From positions 124,001 to 188,000 of the forward strand of contig NZ_CP080203.1 in the NCBI RefSeq assembly GCF_020424085.1: a stretch of 64,000 nt of DNA, given 5' to 3'. The notes below the pieces were generated by a model. The model was not told the DNA's origin. It did not search any database and saw nothing but the letters and a program-made list of their open reading frames with translations. Position numbers and translations under genes: made by a program. Source of the DNA: Mycetocola spongiae. GTDB taxonomy: Bacteria > Actinomycetota > Actinomycetes > Actinomycetales > Microbacteriaceae. The first letter of the stretch is position 1, and each line of letters opens with the position of its first letter. Positions 7,432-15,754 of the stretch are shown in pieces.

Positions 7432-8111
7432 CTACGCACTCCGTCATCGAATAGTGATCGAAACCGCTCATACTCGGCGGCAGGCGGCGTCCAATGGCAG
7501 CCGAGGCACTCGAATGTGGGGTCTTCGCCGTGCGCTCCCACGGGGGTTCGCTTGATCGTGAGAAGCCCGCATTCTGGACACTTTTCTCCCTTGACCACCG
7601 AGGGTCGCTCGTCGGGCATATAGGTGTCCTTCGCGCGTTCCACTGTCCATGCGGTCGGATCGTCTGGTGTCCTGAGTAGGTCTCGGCACAGGCCCAGGGT
7701 GTCGTCCAGGTTGCCGAGGTCGCAGGCGGTGACAATCCATTCGGCCGCGCCGCGCAGCACGTGGGCGGCGCGCTCCGGCGTCGCGGTGGCTGGCACGCCG
7801 CGCGAGTAGTACAGGTATTCCCGCGGGTCCCCGTAATGCTTCGCCCACTTCACGAGCGCGGCCGCGATGGCGTCCCGGGCGTCGATCATAGACACACTCA
7901 TCGGCGCTTGCCCCGTCACGAGAAGCGGGCGGGAAACAACCTGCTCGTTGTATACCTGTGCGCGGCGTGGATCGATCAGTCCCCCGAGATGCGCCACCAG
8001 ATCGGCTGTGCAATCGAGCGCCGCCTTCACGCGGTCTACGCACCGCCAGCAGATAAGTATCCCGTGCAAAGCGTCCCGCTCACAGCCTCGGGCACACAGC
8101 CTCTCATTCAT
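7428..8111 (-). CDS. Hypothetical protein with two zinc-binding ends
   Basis: 227 residues. The N-terminus has two Cys pairs (LCARGC, CWRC), the C-terminus a zinc ribbon (CPECG ... CLGC). The centre is helical with no recognised motif. Overlaps both neighbours by 4 nt. Similar Cys-rich proteins are common in actinophage early regions; role unknown. Confidence 0.75.
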   Translation of the reverse strand: MNERLCARGCERDALHGILICWRCVDRVKAALDCTADLVAHLGGLIDPRRAQVYNEQVVSRPLLVTGQAPMSVSMIDARDAIAAALVKWAKHYGDPREYLYYSRGVPATATPERAAHVLRGAAEWIVTACDLGNLDDTLGLCRDLLRTPDDPTAWTVERAKDTYMPDERPSVVKGEKCPECGLLTIKRTPVGAHGEDPTFECLGCHWTPPAAEYERFRSLFDDGVRR

Positions 8112-8350
8112 AGGCTTACCTCCGTTCCGGGCGTCCCGTTGTGGGTGCGCCCTTCATCAAAAAATGTTGTCCAGACGTAGGGCCGCGATTTCGACCGAGT
8201 GGGGCCTTCCACGATCATGTGTGGTTCTAGATCGACCTCGGCGAGGCAGCGGTAGAAGTTGGCCTCCCCGATCGCGGCTAAATCGTCGTCGCGCACGATC
8301 ACCCGGATAGGGCGGCCATCGAAACGCTTCACCTTGATACGGCTATCCAT
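8108..8350 (-). CDS. Small hypothetical phage protein
   Basis: 80 residues starting MDSRIKVKRFDGRPIRVIV. Start chosen because GGGAAG lies 4 nt upstream and the preceding gene ends just inside. Mixed strand/helix, no motif. The first 15 nt are identical to the start of the next upstream gene. Confidence 0.6.
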   Translation of the reverse strand: MDSRIKVKRFDGRPIRVIVRDDDLAAIGEANFYRCLAEVDLEPHMIVEGPTRSKSRPYVWTTFFDEGRTHNGTPGTEVSL

Positions 8351-8498
8351 CGAACTTCCCATATGATCCGTCGCGGTTCCAGCACGTCCAGCAAATCCAA
8401 TCGCACCCAGACCCATCTGGGGAGATCGAGACCAGATCAGCCTCGGCGCCGTCAACCTTGCAGCGCGGAAGCCCGCTCGCCGCGATACGGCTATCCAT
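8343..8498 (-). CDS. 51-residue Cys/Trp-rich protein
   Basis: Starts MDSRIAASGLPRC and contains SGCDWICWTCWNRDG, a compact CxxC centre that may bind zinc. GAGGTGGGG upstream of the ATG is a good ribosome site. Overlaps its neighbours. Unknown function. Confidence 0.6.
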   Translation of the reverse strand: MDSRIAASGLPRCKVDGAEADLVSISPDGSGCDWICWTCWNRDGSYGKFDG

Positions 8499-8632
8499 CA
8501 GACCCCACCTCGCCATCGGCCCCCACGCACATCCATGCACCGAAGCCAATGCCCCGCCCTACGGATGCACTGATACACGAACCGCTCATGGCCGCGGTGT
8601 TTCCATGCGCACCGGAAGAACGGGGCACTCAT
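8498..8632 (-). CDS. 44-residue basic Cys-containing protein
   Basis: Product MSAPFFRCAWKHRGHERFVYQ..., three Cys and three His in a strongly basic chain, possibly a zinc knuckle. Start overlaps the previous stop (ATGA) and the stop overlaps the next start (TGATG). Unknown. Confidence 0.55.
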   Translation of the reverse strand: MSAPFFRCAWKHRGHERFVYQCIRRAGHWLRCMDVRGGRWRGGV

Positions 8633-8784
8633 GCCTTGCCCCCGTCTCGGCGCCGCTGGTTGCCGACTGCTCTCATGAAACATCGCCACAACCGGTTGAA
8701 ATCGTCCATATTCATCCCGCTTTCTCGGGCAATGGCAAAGGCCTCCACGCGTGCTTCGCCCAGATCGTATTTGCTCGGCTTCAT
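8629..8784 (-). CDS. 51-residue helical phage protein
   Basis: Starts MKPSKYDLGEARVEAF; two amphipathic helices and a basic tail. ATGA overlap with the upstream gene and a G-rich site support translation. Unknown. Confidence 0.55.
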   Translation of the reverse strand: MKPSKYDLGEARVEAFAIARESGMNMDDFNRLWRCFMRAVGNQRRRDGGKA

Positions 8785-9725
8785 CGTTTGCCCCCGTCCT
8801 GCTCGGGAGATACCGGAAGCCACGCGGTAACCTGACGCTTCACAAGTTGGAAGACTTCAGGCCAGCGGATCACCAGCGCATCGGCGCCTCCGCGATTGCC
8901 CGCCCAGGTAGTCACATCGCCGCGCCCTATGGCCATAGCGCCGTACTCGGTCTCCGTCTCCCCACCTACAGGGCGAGAGAGCGTGTCCTCTGCCAGACGC
9001 GCCAGCACTGAGAGCATGTCAACCGGCGGGCGTCCCACCACGGACCAGGTGGCCCGCGGTCGACCCGTGGTGTATTCCGGGCGACTGGCGCGCGTCCATT
9101 CAGTGGCCAGCCCGCTGCTCTCGAAGTACTGGCCCCACGCTGCGAGAATCGTATCGGCAGGCCCGCCCGAGGAGAAGGCACCCACTGTAGGGCGAGAGAA
9201 CCCAGCAGCGAGAACTGCATCCGCCGCGCACTCGGCTTCCTGGGTGAGATAACTGCGGTTCGGGTCGAGGGTCTCCCCATCGGGAAAGTCTCCGAGAGCA
9301 TCAACAAGCGCCGACACCGAAGCTTCCCGGTCATCGTGGACGCTCGGGGCCAGACTATCCGGGAGAGCCAGAGTTTCTATCGCCAGCCGTGCCAGTACTT
9401 CGAACAAGTTGTTCGGCACCCACCCAGTCACGGACCATGTACTCGAATACCTGCCGTTGTGCCGCCATCCACCCGGTTCATAGATCTCATGGTTGACGGT
9501 CATGCCGTGCTGCTCGAAATACTTTTCCCACGCCTCAGCCACTAGCTTGGCTGGGTCCACCGCGGCCGGTTCCGGCTCTACCGGGGAGGTAGCAGCGTCA
9601 AGAGCGTCAGCAAGACGGATCAGCAGCTGGGTATTCAGGCCCAGCTCATCCGGGGCCGTCTTGACTCCCTGCGCGGTCAGTGCCCGGGCCCGCGCTTCGG
9701 CGATTAGCTTCTGTACATCAGACAC
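8781..9725 (-). CDS. Phage protein with internal tandem domain duplication
   Basis: 314 residues from GTG 9725, chosen because AAGGAGG lies 6 nt upstream. Residues about 62-119 and 193-249 are two copies of one unit: AEAWEKYFEQHG...STWSVTG...LFEVLARLAIETL aligns with LAAWGQYFESSG...ATWSVVG...MLSVLARLAEDTL. The copies share Trp, Tyr-Phe and LARLA positions but differ elsewhere, so the duplication is old. No known domain recognised. Confidence 0.75.
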   Translation of the reverse strand: MSDVQKLIAEARARALTAQGVKTAPDELGLNTQLLIRLADALDAATSPVEPEPAAVDPAKLVAEAWEKYFEQHGMTVNHEIYEPGGWRHNGRYSSTWSVTGWVPNNLFEVLARLAIETLALPDSLAPSVHDDREASVSALVDALGDFPDGETLDPNRSYLTQEAECAADAVLAAGFSRPTVGAFSSGGPADTILAAWGQYFESSGLATEWTRASRPEYTTGRPRATWSVVGRPPVDMLSVLARLAEDTLSRPVGGETETEYGAMAIGRGDVTTWAGNRGGADALVIRWPEVFQLVKRQVTAWLPVSPEQDGGKR

Positions 9726-9924
9726 CAGGCGCCTCCTTCCAGTTGTGCCCGAGCGGCCACGTAAACGCGCCGATCGTTCCATCGGTGTATTCCAGCTCCG
9801 CGACGATCATGTTTTCCACCTCGACCGTGCGCCCAGACGCCACCACACGCCCGTCAGGTGTCGTCGCGCCCGGCTTGATGCCATAGGGGCTCAGAATCAC
9901 CAGGGGACCCTTCCTGCTACTCAC
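9718..9924 (-). CDS. 68-residue beta-rich phage protein
   Basis: GTG start with AGGAGG 5 nt upstream. Product is mostly strands (LVILSPYG, VEVENMIVAELEYTDGTIGAFTWP), perhaps a small SH3- or OB-like barrel. Overlaps both neighbours. Unknown. Confidence 0.65.
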   Translation of the reverse strand: MSSRKGPLVILSPYGIKPGATTPDGRVVASGRTVEVENMIVAELEYTDGTIGAFTWPLGHNWKEAPGV

Positions 9925-10267
9925 TGGGGGCCTCCTTGTACCGGAACAGCGTGTAATCCCCTTCGAAGGACCAGGACACGTCTCCGTCTGGGAAGTCCTC
10001 ATTCGCCAGCGCATACACACCGTCCGACTCGTCGTGAGAATCGGCCAGATCCCCAGAAGCATCAATCCATGGCTTGATCCAGCACTCGGCGTGCGCCACG
10101 TACTCGCACCCACACGGCCAGCGTTCATGCTCACCGTCGCACCCCGGGTATTGGTGGCATCGGGAGTTTTCGTCGCCGGGGCAAACGAACTTCCCGCCCT
10201 CGATACGGTGCTGCACCTCCGGGAACCCGGTCAGGTCCGGCTCTGTCGGGGTTTCATCTTCGGTCAT
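9917..10267 (-). CDS. Acidic Cys-rich phage protein
   Basis: 116 residues with six Cys in the middle third (FVCPGDENSRC ... GC ... WPCGCEY ... AEC), a probable zinc-binding core flanked by acidic regions. AAGGAGA is correctly placed before ATG 10267. Shares the short motif DFPDG with the duplicated-domain protein downstream. Unknown role. Confidence 0.7.
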   Translation of the reverse strand: MTEDETPTEPDLTGFPEVQHRIEGGKFVCPGDENSRCHQYPGCDGEHERWPCGCEYVAHAECWIKPWIDASGDLADSHDESDGVYALANEDFPDGDVSWSFEGDYTLFRYKEAPSE

Positions 10268-10479
10268 GGTGTTGTATCTCCTTCGGTCTGTTTGGTGACG
10301 GTCAGCCGTGCGGCTACCGCCATGTAATACGCGGTTGTGGCGCGCAAATCAGCGTCACAAGCCAGATGGGCTACATACGAGGGAATCGTCGCCCTGTCAT
10401 ACCAGCGAGCATGGACCGGCGGGAGAATCTGCGACCCAGTGCCTGCCTCCACCAGGCGCGGCCGTTCAGTCTCAGGCAT
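10264..10479 (-). CDS. 71-residue hypothetical phage protein
   Basis: Starts MPETERPRLVEAG; a GTG one codon upstream is an alternative. C-terminal helix with YYMAVAARL. Overlaps neighbours. No recognised motif. Confidence 0.6.
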   Translation of the reverse strand: MPETERPRLVEAGTGSQILPPVHARWYDRATIPSYVAHLACDADLRATTAYYMAVAARLTVTKQTEGDTTP

Positions 10480-10834
10480 CACTCACCCCGCCCCCGGACA
10501 GTCGGCGCAGGCTGTCAGCACGCGCCTTCTTGGCGGCTACCGACAGATCGGTATCACCCGGCCACATGCCCTTGGCGTACTTCAGCGCCTCGTGAATCCG
10601 GATCGTGGCGCGCATTCCAACGATGTAGCACTCGGCTAGCTCCTCGACTGCCTGCGAACGGATGATCTGGAAAACCTCGTCAGGGATCGCTTCGCTGAAC
10701 GCCTTTGCAGCGTCGCGTTGATGCCCGCGGTACCGGAGTGCGCGCACAAGGTCGTCACGCTTGAAGCCGATCCACTCGGCGTCATCGGTGCTGACCTTCT
10801 CGGTCACGGATTCCGGGATCTCCTGACCAGTCAC
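10472..10834 (-). CDS. 120-residue helical phage protein
   Basis: GTG 10834 overlaps the preceding stop (GTGA), with AAGGGG upstream. The product is nearly all helical, with FKRDDLVRALRYRGH and EELAECYIVGMRATIRIHEAL. No recognised family. Confidence 0.65.
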   Translation of the reverse strand: MTGQEIPESVTEKVSTDDAEWIGFKRDDLVRALRYRGHQRDAAKAFSEAIPDEVFQIIRSQAVEELAECYIVGMRATIRIHEALKYAKGMWPGDTDLSVAAKKARADSLRRLSGGGVSDA

Positions 10835-10998
10835 AGGCCCAGCCCCTTCACCGTCGCGCACAGGGCGGGATCCTCCGCGAAAGCGCAGCCCAGATCGCCG
10901 CCGGCCATCATGATCCGGGCGCCCCAAGCGGCCACCAAAATCACTCCGACGAAAATCGCGGAGCCGACCCACTCCCGCTTGCCGGGCCCCTTGGTCAT
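10831..10998 (-). CDS. 55-residue single-span membrane protein
   Basis: Product begins MTKGPGKREWVGS then a hydrophobic helix (AIFVGVILVAAWGARIMMA) and a short C-terminal tail with two Cys. ATGA and GTGA overlaps with both neighbours support translation. Unknown; early phage membrane proteins often affect host physiology or exclusion. Confidence 0.6.
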   Translation of the reverse strand: MTKGPGKREWVGSAIFVGVILVAAWGARIMMAGGDLGCAFAEDPALCATVKGLGL

Positions 10999-11267
10999 GC
11001 TGCCGCCTCTTTGACGGTGAGCCCCAGCTCGGTCAGCCGAGCAGTCAGAGCCGCAAGCGCATCGCTTACCGCGGTGCCGAGGGCGTCACCCTCAAGCCCG
11101 CCTTCGCCAGGCTCCACCACGACGGTTACCGCGGCGATCGTGGTGCCCTCGTCGTCCTCGTATGCGACTGTGACGAGCGAGGTTCGCCCGACGATCACCT
11201 CCACAGAGATGCTGTCGATTAAGGCGATTTCCAAATCTCCGCGATAGACGCTTTTCTTCTCGGTCAT
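10995..11267 (-). CDS. 90-residue beta-rich phage protein
   Basis: Alternating strands with acidic loops (LEIALIDSISVEVIVG, TIAAVTVVVEPGEGG) and a C-terminal helix. Overlaps both neighbours (ATGA). Family not recognised. Confidence 0.65.
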   Translation of the reverse strand: MTEKKSVYRGDLEIALIDSISVEVIVGRTSLVTVAYEDDEGTTIAAVTVVVEPGEGGLEGDALGTAVSDALAALTARLTELGLTVKEAAA

Positions 11268-11551
11268 GCGGTGGCCTTCTTCCCGAGCTCGGCGGTCAGC
11301 TCCCCGCGAATCTGCGAGATGCGCGGGTCCAAGTCGCGGAAGTCCTCAAAAATCTCGGTCGCATGTTTTCCGTCCGTCACCCGGTACAGGCGGGTGTAAA
11401 CGTTTTTGCCCGCGATACTCACCTGAGCGCGAGATACCACCACCGCGCGAGGGGAGAAGGATGATCGCGGTATTCCGCGGACTTCGATGGGGGCAAGTTC
11501 CACCTCGACGGTGTGCGGGCTGATCTGCTTTTTAGAGAGAATTTCAATCAT
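11264..11551 (-). CDS. 95-residue phage protein
   Basis: Starts MIEILSKKQISPHTVEVEL with AAAGGA upstream. Strand-rich first two thirds, then a helix. It sits right after SSB and a zinc-ribbon protein, so a role near DNA replication is plausible but unproven. Confidence 0.65.
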   Translation of the reverse strand: MIEILSKKQISPHTVEVELAPIEVRGIPRSSFSPRAVVVSRAQVSIAGKNVYTRLYRVTDGKHATEIFEDFRDLDPRISQIRGELTAELGKKATA

Positions 11552-11700
11552 TTTGGGTCCTTTTTGGGTACAAAAATGGCCTTCACGTTTCGCCCGCATG
11601 AGGTGCAGGGGAGAGCGGAAAGACCGTGAGGGGTGCGGCATTGGGCGCAGCCGGTGGGTGGTGGTGGCGGGTGTTTTCGCGTGGGTGGGACGTATCGCAT
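11548..11700 (-). CDS. 50-residue zinc-ribbon protein
   Basis: Starts at ATG overlapping the SSB stop codon (TGATG); CAQC and CTSCG form a canonical four-Cys ribbon. Proline-rich N-terminus. Coupled to SSB, so possibly a nucleic-acid-binding accessory. Upstream frame remains open, but overlap supports this start. Confidence 0.6.
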   Translation of the reverse strand: MRYVPPTRKHPPPPPTGCAQCRTPHGLSALPCTSCGRNVKAIFVPKKDPK

Positions 11701-12215
11701 CAGAACGGTGTTTCGTCGGCGTAGGCGGGCGTGTTCCACGAGTCCGTGGCAGGTCCCGCGGACGCCCAGGGCTCGTCCTGCGGGGCGTTCGTGCCCGGTC
11801 CGGCACTCTGACCCACGGGAGCGCTCCCGACGCCGCCACGGCCACCCTGAGGCGCGGTGCGTGACACCTGAGCGGTCGCATAACGCAACGACGGGCCGAT
11901 CTCGTCCACCTCCAACTCGATCGACGTGCGCTTCTCGCCTTCCTTCGTCTCATAGGAACGCTGCTTCAGGCGACCGGTCGCAACGACACGGCTTCCCTTG
12001 GTCAGCGAACCGGCGACGTGCTCAGCGAACTCGCGCCAGACGGACGCGCGCATGAACAGCGCTTCGCCGTCCTTGAACTCGTTCGCCTGCCGGTCAAAGT
12101 TGCGCGGCGTCGAAGCGATCGTGAAATTCGCGACCGCCAAGCCTGACTGGGTGTATCTCAGCTCAGGGTCCGCGGTCAGATTGCCCACTACGGTGATGAT
12201 TGTTTCTCCGGCCAT
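11700..12215 (-). CDS. ssb: Single-stranded DNA-binding protein
   Basis: 171 residues. An N-terminal OB-fold of the bacterial SSB family ([25 protein letters not shown] ... [30 protein letters not shown]) and a Gly/Ala/Pro linker with an acidic, phenylalanine-ended tip (YADETPF), the partner-docking tail. The phage encodes its own SSB, consistent with ERF/YqaJ recombination nearby. GGAGG upstream supports start 12215. Confidence 0.93.
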   Translation of the reverse strand: MAGETIITVVGNLTADPELRYTQSGLAVANFTIASTPRNFDRQANEFKDGEALFMRASVWREFAEHVAGSLTKGSRVVATGRLKQRSYETKEGEKRTSIELEVDEIGPSLRYATAQVSRTAPQGGRGGVGSAPVGQSAGPGTNAPQDEPWASAGPATDSWNTPAYADETPF

Positions 12216-12457
12216 CATGGCCTCCGTTCTGCCGCCTCCGCGGCGGCGTCGAGTTGATTTTGGGTAAAGAAAAAGCCGACCGGGCCAGGCCGGGCAGCTT
12301 TGGTTTTTGCATCGAGAATTCGTTTCTCGGTGCCGGTGAAATTGACATGCCGCTCGGCCTGCACCACCTCGGGGTCGAGGCCCTGCAGGAAAAGCCGCAT
12401 ATCGCGGTCGGCCGCGGTTTCTATCCACTCGCCACCGTCGGGCCACACCGCGATCAC
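12215..12457 (-). CDS. 80-residue hypothetical phage protein
   Basis: GTG start overlapping the upstream stop (GTGA) with GAGGTG upstream; its stop codon overlaps the SSB start. Helical, with basic residues in the C-terminal half ([15 protein letters not shown]). Unknown. Confidence 0.65.
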   Translation of the reverse strand: MIAVWPDGGEWIETAADRDMRLFLQGLDPEVVQAERHVNFTGTEKRILDAKTKAARPGPVGFFFTQNQLDAAAEAAERRP

Positions 12458-13134
12458 AGCAGCACCTCGTCCCGTAGCGTGTGGCTGATATCAAAGCCAC
12501 CCCACGGCGACATGTGCGGCACCGAGCGTGTGCCCGCCCCGCCGCGCTCGGTGACGATGGGCGCGCTCGGAAGAGCCAGCCACTCGGCGGGGTAGTGGTC
12601 CAAGCACCACTGCCGGAGGTCTCGGTGTGGCTCCATCCGGTCATCCCTGCGCTTTACCGACGGCGGCACCACGGGCAGATCCCGCCAGCCGGGGAAAGCA
12701 TGATCATGCCAGGCCGCCACCGCTGCAGGCTCGCCGCGCTGGAATGTGCGCCATTGGCAGGTGTCGCATTGAGCGAGCACGCACCCCGGCTTCACGCACT
12801 GGCACTCGGGATTGGCTCGGAAGCCGACGCTCGGGCAGGGACAATACCCGTCCCCCGCGGTGAAGAGATCGAACTGGTGCCCGTTTGCGTCTCGATACTG
12901 CCCGTCCACCGGGGAGGGCTGCCACATGCGTTCTTTACGATTCCACGCCTCCGCATGAGCCGGTGTGCCGTAGGGCGCAGTCGCCAGGTAGAGCTCGGAG
13001 GCGTAGGCGGACGCGGCCCGTAATTCATCTGCCTGGAAATACGCGGTGGTGAAATGTGGTGGCACCTGGTGCGGCCAGGCGCGGGGCTGCTCGAAATCAT
13101 CGAAGGCGAAAAGCGGCAGATCGACTATTTTCAT
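12454..13134 (-). CDS. Conserved-type actinophage protein with Cys cluster
   Basis: 226 residues from ATG 13134 (GAGGAGG upstream). N-terminus [20 protein letters not shown]; a central cluster CPCPSVGF...[18 protein letters not shown] of eight Cys looks like a double zinc site, followed by [17 protein letters not shown]. This layout is familiar from actinophage proteins of unknown function; no role assigned. Confidence 0.75.
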   Translation of the reverse strand: MKIVDLPLFAFDDFEQPRAWPHQVPPHFTTAYFQADELRAASAYASELYLATAPYGTPAHAEAWNRKERMWQPSPVDGQYRDANGHQFDLFTAGDGYCPCPSVGFRANPECQCVKPGCVLAQCDTCQWRTFQRGEPAAVAAWHDHAFPGWRDLPVVPPSVKRRDDRMEPHRDLRQWCLDHYPAEWLALPSAPIVTERGGAGTRSVPHMSPWGGFDISHTLRDEVLL

Positions 13135-13784
13135 GCTGCGACCTCCTCGGCTCCGCAGTGGACACAAAACCCGCCGAGGTGCTTATGGCGGCACTCGGCG
13201 GGGCTGATATCTCGACGCGGCGGAAGCTCCACGCTCGGTCTCGCGGCGGCCTCGGCGGCTAGCGTTTCCTGGTGGACGTCGTAGAGACGACGTGCGTCTC
13301 CGCAGCCGCGGCATTTTTCGGTTGTCCCCGAAGGGTGTTTTCCACAGGTGGGGGAGGGCGGGACGCCCCCCTTAGAGTCATAGTCTTCTTTATTACTAGT
13401 CTTCTTAGTGGTCGGATGAACCGACCGCGGCTGAACCGACCGCGGCTCATCCGACCACTCTGCCCTATCCGTGGTTGGATTATCCGACCACGGGTCCGTT
13501 AGAACATAGTCAGTGCCAGAGAACCCGCCAGCACCTGTACGTCGCTGTTCGCGCTCCAAATATCCGTGCTGCTCCAGTTCTGCAAGCGCAGTTCTGATCG
13601 CATCCCGTTTCTCCTTCGGGCCCGTTACTAGAGAACGCTCCGATACCCGCCAGCCCGGACGATGAGACAGCAAGAGCCCGAGGAGGCCTCGGGCTCTGTA
13701 AGACAATCGCGCGTCACGCAACCATGCATTTGGCAGCTGTGTGTAATGCTCCTCGAACGTCAGTCGAGGGCGCTTGATGGCCAC
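13131..13784 (-). CDS. Winged-helix phage replication-type protein
   Basis: 217 residues. The N-terminal domain (LPNAWLRDARLSYRARGLLGLLLSHRPGW...SLVTGPKEKRDAIRTALAELEQHGYLERE) is a typical winged helix seen in phage replication initiators (DnaD/RepA type). A Ser/Thr-rich linker follows, then two small Cys clusters (CGKHPSGTTEKCRGCG; CRHKHLGGFCVHCG). GTG start with GGGAG upstream. Probably binds the phage origin, which may lie in or near this gene (inference). Confidence 0.75.
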   Translation of the reverse strand: MAIKRPRLTFEEHYTQLPNAWLRDARLSYRARGLLGLLLSHRPGWRVSERSLVTGPKEKRDAIRTALAELEQHGYLEREQRRTGAGGFSGTDYVLTDPWSDNPTTDRAEWSDEPRSVQPRSVHPTTKKTSNKEDYDSKGGVPPSPTCGKHPSGTTEKCRGCGDARRLYDVHQETLAAEAAARPSVELPPRRDISPAECRHKHLGGFCVHCGAEEVAA

Positions 13785-14188
13785 TCTCGATCTCCCTTCC
13801 TGCTGTTGCATGAGTTGCACAGCGTCTGCAAATTGTCCAGATCGTCAGATCCGCCCTTTGACCACGGATGGATGTGGTCTACCGTTAGCTCTTCGCCTGC
13901 GCCGCATGCCACGCACGCGTAACCGTCACGCTTGAACACGACCATGGACTCGCGCACCCCGAAGACTTTGCGCGTCCGCTTTGACGGGTTGCGAACCTCC
14001 GGCGCGTATCCAATTCGTGCGTATATCTGCTCGCGGATCATCTCCAAAACACCGTCGTAAGGGTGGTCGCCTCCCCAATGAGCGATTGCTGATGTTTCTC
14101 GGATTATTTCGGCAGCGAAGTGCTCAGTTGCGGCTGCCGCGTCGTGTTCAATTTGAATTTGGGTCATCTGTTCGGTTGAGTAAGTCAT
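13760..14188 (-). CDS. HNH endonuclease
   Basis: 142 residues. The HNH module is complete in the C-terminal half: CVACG, then VDHIHPWSKGGSDDLDNLQTLCNSCNSRKG, with zinc-binding CxxC pairs and catalytic His. N-terminal helical domain. GGAGG before the ATG. Stand-alone phage HNH enzymes nick or cut DNA at packaging or during recombination; location inside the early operon suggests the latter. Confidence 0.88.
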   Translation of the reverse strand: MTYSTEQMTQIQIEHDAAAATEHFAAEIIRETSAIAHWGGDHPYDGVLEMIREQIYARIGYAPEVRNPSKRTRKVFGVRESMVVFKRDGYACVACGAGEELTVDHIHPWSKGGSDDLDNLQTLCNSCNSRKGDREWPSSALD

Positions 14189-14192
14189 TCAG

Positions 14193-14579
14193 CTATCCTC
14201 CTTCAATTCTTCGTTTGGCCTCGGCGGCGGTGATTTCCTCCCACCCTCCGAGGTCGTCATAGAGCACCCAGATGGGGCGCCCGTGGTCGAGCCGCTGCGC
14301 AGGCCACTCGGCAGGGTTGGCCCACCGAGGGACCGCGAAGCCCGTATTTGTTGCCGCGGCGGAACTGATGGTTTTCCACCCATGACAGCCGGTAGTGCCG
14401 GTGCCGCACAGACCCTGCAGGTTGCTCGGTCGCGTGTTGCCGCGCTGCCGGTTTTGCCGGTGATCGCGCGTGATTCCGCCGGCCCCGCACCGCACACAGG
14501 CCGGGTCGCGATCGGTCACGATCCGGTACGCCGCGGCCTCCTGCGCCGCGGTGAGTTTCGGGATGCGCTGGCGGATCAT
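14193..14579 (-). CDS. Second HNH-type nuclease
   Basis: 128 residues with CVRCG, TRDHRQNRQRGN, NLQGLCGTGTTGCHGW: a divergent HNH core. The C-terminal part (GRPIWVLYDDLGGWEEITAAEAKRR) is an unrelated extension. Start overlaps the upstream stop (ATGA). Not a close copy of its neighbour, so not a recent duplication. Confidence 0.8.
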   Translation of the reverse strand: MIRQRIPKLTAAQEAAAYRIVTDRDPACVRCGAGGITRDHRQNRQRGNTRPSNLQGLCGTGTTGCHGWKTISSAAATNTGFAVPRWANPAEWPAQRLDHGRPIWVLYDDLGGWEEITAAEAKRRIEGG

Positions 14580-14761
14580 GCGGCCCACCGGGCGCGCTCA
14601 TCCCTCGGGACCGTGTACTTACAATCTCGGCACAGCTCGGGCCGCGCCTGCGCGGGTGCGCGCCGCGGCTGCGCGCACCGCGGGCACGGTTTCATAGCCA
14701 CGCCATGAGCCACCGGATAAGCCCGTGGAGCGACCGACGATGCGAAAATGCGCGCGCTCAC
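14576..14761 (-). CDS. 61-residue zinc-knuckle protein
   Basis: CPRC and CRDC separated by a basic loop (PRRAPAQARPEL) form a zinc knuckle. GTG 14761 overlaps the preceding stop as GTGA; an ATG 22 codons inside (14695) is an alternative giving 39 residues. Unknown function; next to two HNH genes. Confidence 0.6.
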   Translation of the reverse strand: MSARIFASSVAPRAYPVAHGVAMKPCPRCAQPRRAPAQARPELCRDCKYTVPRDERARWAA

Positions 14762-15165
14762 CGCTGGCTTCCGATCGCGGCGGGGATAGTGCGGATCAGC
14801 GTCTGCATGCCCGACAGTCGCGCCCGTAGCGCGCGCTGTAGCTCTTCGGCCGCGTGTAGCACTGCTTTGGCATCATCGTGCTTGCGGCGCAGCTCTAGCG
14901 TGGCCAGATCAGCTTCGGCCCGCTTTTCCATGACGGTCGGCCGGGTGGATTTCATGATGGCCGTGCCGCGGGCCTCGATCAGATCGCGCTCCGTCTGATA
15001 CCGGGTATCCCACATCCTGCCGATCACATCCACCGACGCCTCCACCCGCTGCGAGAGCGTGAGGATCGCGTGCTCAAGCTGGGGGAGAGTGACCGGCTCG
15101 TAGTCCAGGAGCTCGCCGGTGTCGAGCGCCGCGACCTCGCTACTCGGCTGCTGGAACATCACCAT
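14758..15165 (-). CDS. Coiled-coil phage protein next to ERF
   Basis: 135 residues, mainly long helices (LPQLEHAILTLSQRVEAS, EKRAEADLATLELRRKHDD) forming a coiled coil. GGAGGTG before the ATG lies inside the end of the annealing-protein gene. Probably a structural or accessory factor of the recombination module (inference). Confidence 0.65.
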   Translation of the reverse strand: MVMFQQPSSEVAALDTGELLDYEPVTLPQLEHAILTLSQRVEASVDVIGRMWDTRYQTERDLIEARGTAIMKSTRPTVMEKRAEADLATLELRRKHDDAKAVLHAAEELQRALRARLSGMQTLIRTIPAAIGSQR

Positions 15166-15754
15166 TAGGGCTCACCTCCGCGGAGATCGCGAACTCGGCG
15201 ATCCGGCCAGCTACCGCGGTACGTAGGTCGGCCGTGAGCTGCCCGGCACGCATCGCGCCGTTGCCGATGCTGCGCACCGCGGCCTCGGTCTTAGCCTTTT
15301 CGAGGAGCTCCGCCCAATTCATCGGGGCCGGCATAGGCCCGGCGGCGGGCTCCGTTCCGGCGTCGTCATCATCGCCGCCCGGCGCGATACCGGTGACCGC
15401 ACACAGCGCATACCGGCGGGCGTAGGTGATTGCCCCGCCGAGCTGTTGGGCTGGGGTCGAGCCGCCGGGAAGCGGGTAGATGCCTTCAATGGTTTCGCCG
15501 CTCTCGTGGCGAAGCGTGTAGATCAGGACGAAAGCGCCCTCAAACATGGTGGGCATTGTGGTCCATGCGAGGCCCTGCTCGGCCAGCAGCGGTAGCGCTA
15601 CATCGGTGATATCGGTGAGGTCGGCGTAATCGTAGGTGTACGAGCCCTTTTCCTTGGTCACGACCCGCGCGGTGTTGTCCTTCGCCACTCGGGGCAAATG
15701 CACCTGAAACGCAGCCAGCGCGGCGGCCAGGGTGGGATGCTTATATTCGGTCAT
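15140..15754 (-). CDS. erf: ERF-family single-strand annealing protein
   Basis: 204 residues. ERF hallmarks are visible: SYTYDYADLTDITDVALPLLAEQGLAW, then the PGGSTPAQQLGGAITYARRYALCAVTGIA stretch near residue 95-125, followed by acidic and variable tail. ERF proteins anneal complementary strands in phage recombination, working with the exonuclease encoded next door. GGAGG lies upstream. Confidence 0.9.
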   Translation of the reverse strand: MTEYKHPTLAAALAAFQVHLPRVAKDNTARVVTKEKGSYTYDYADLTDITDVALPLLAEQGLAWTTMPTMFEGAFVLIYTLRHESGETIEGIYPLPGGSTPAQQLGGAITYARRYALCAVTGIAPGGDDDDAGTEPAAGPMPAPMNWAELLEKAKTEAAVRSIGNGAMRAGQLTADLRTAVAGRIAEFAISAEVSPNGDVPAAE

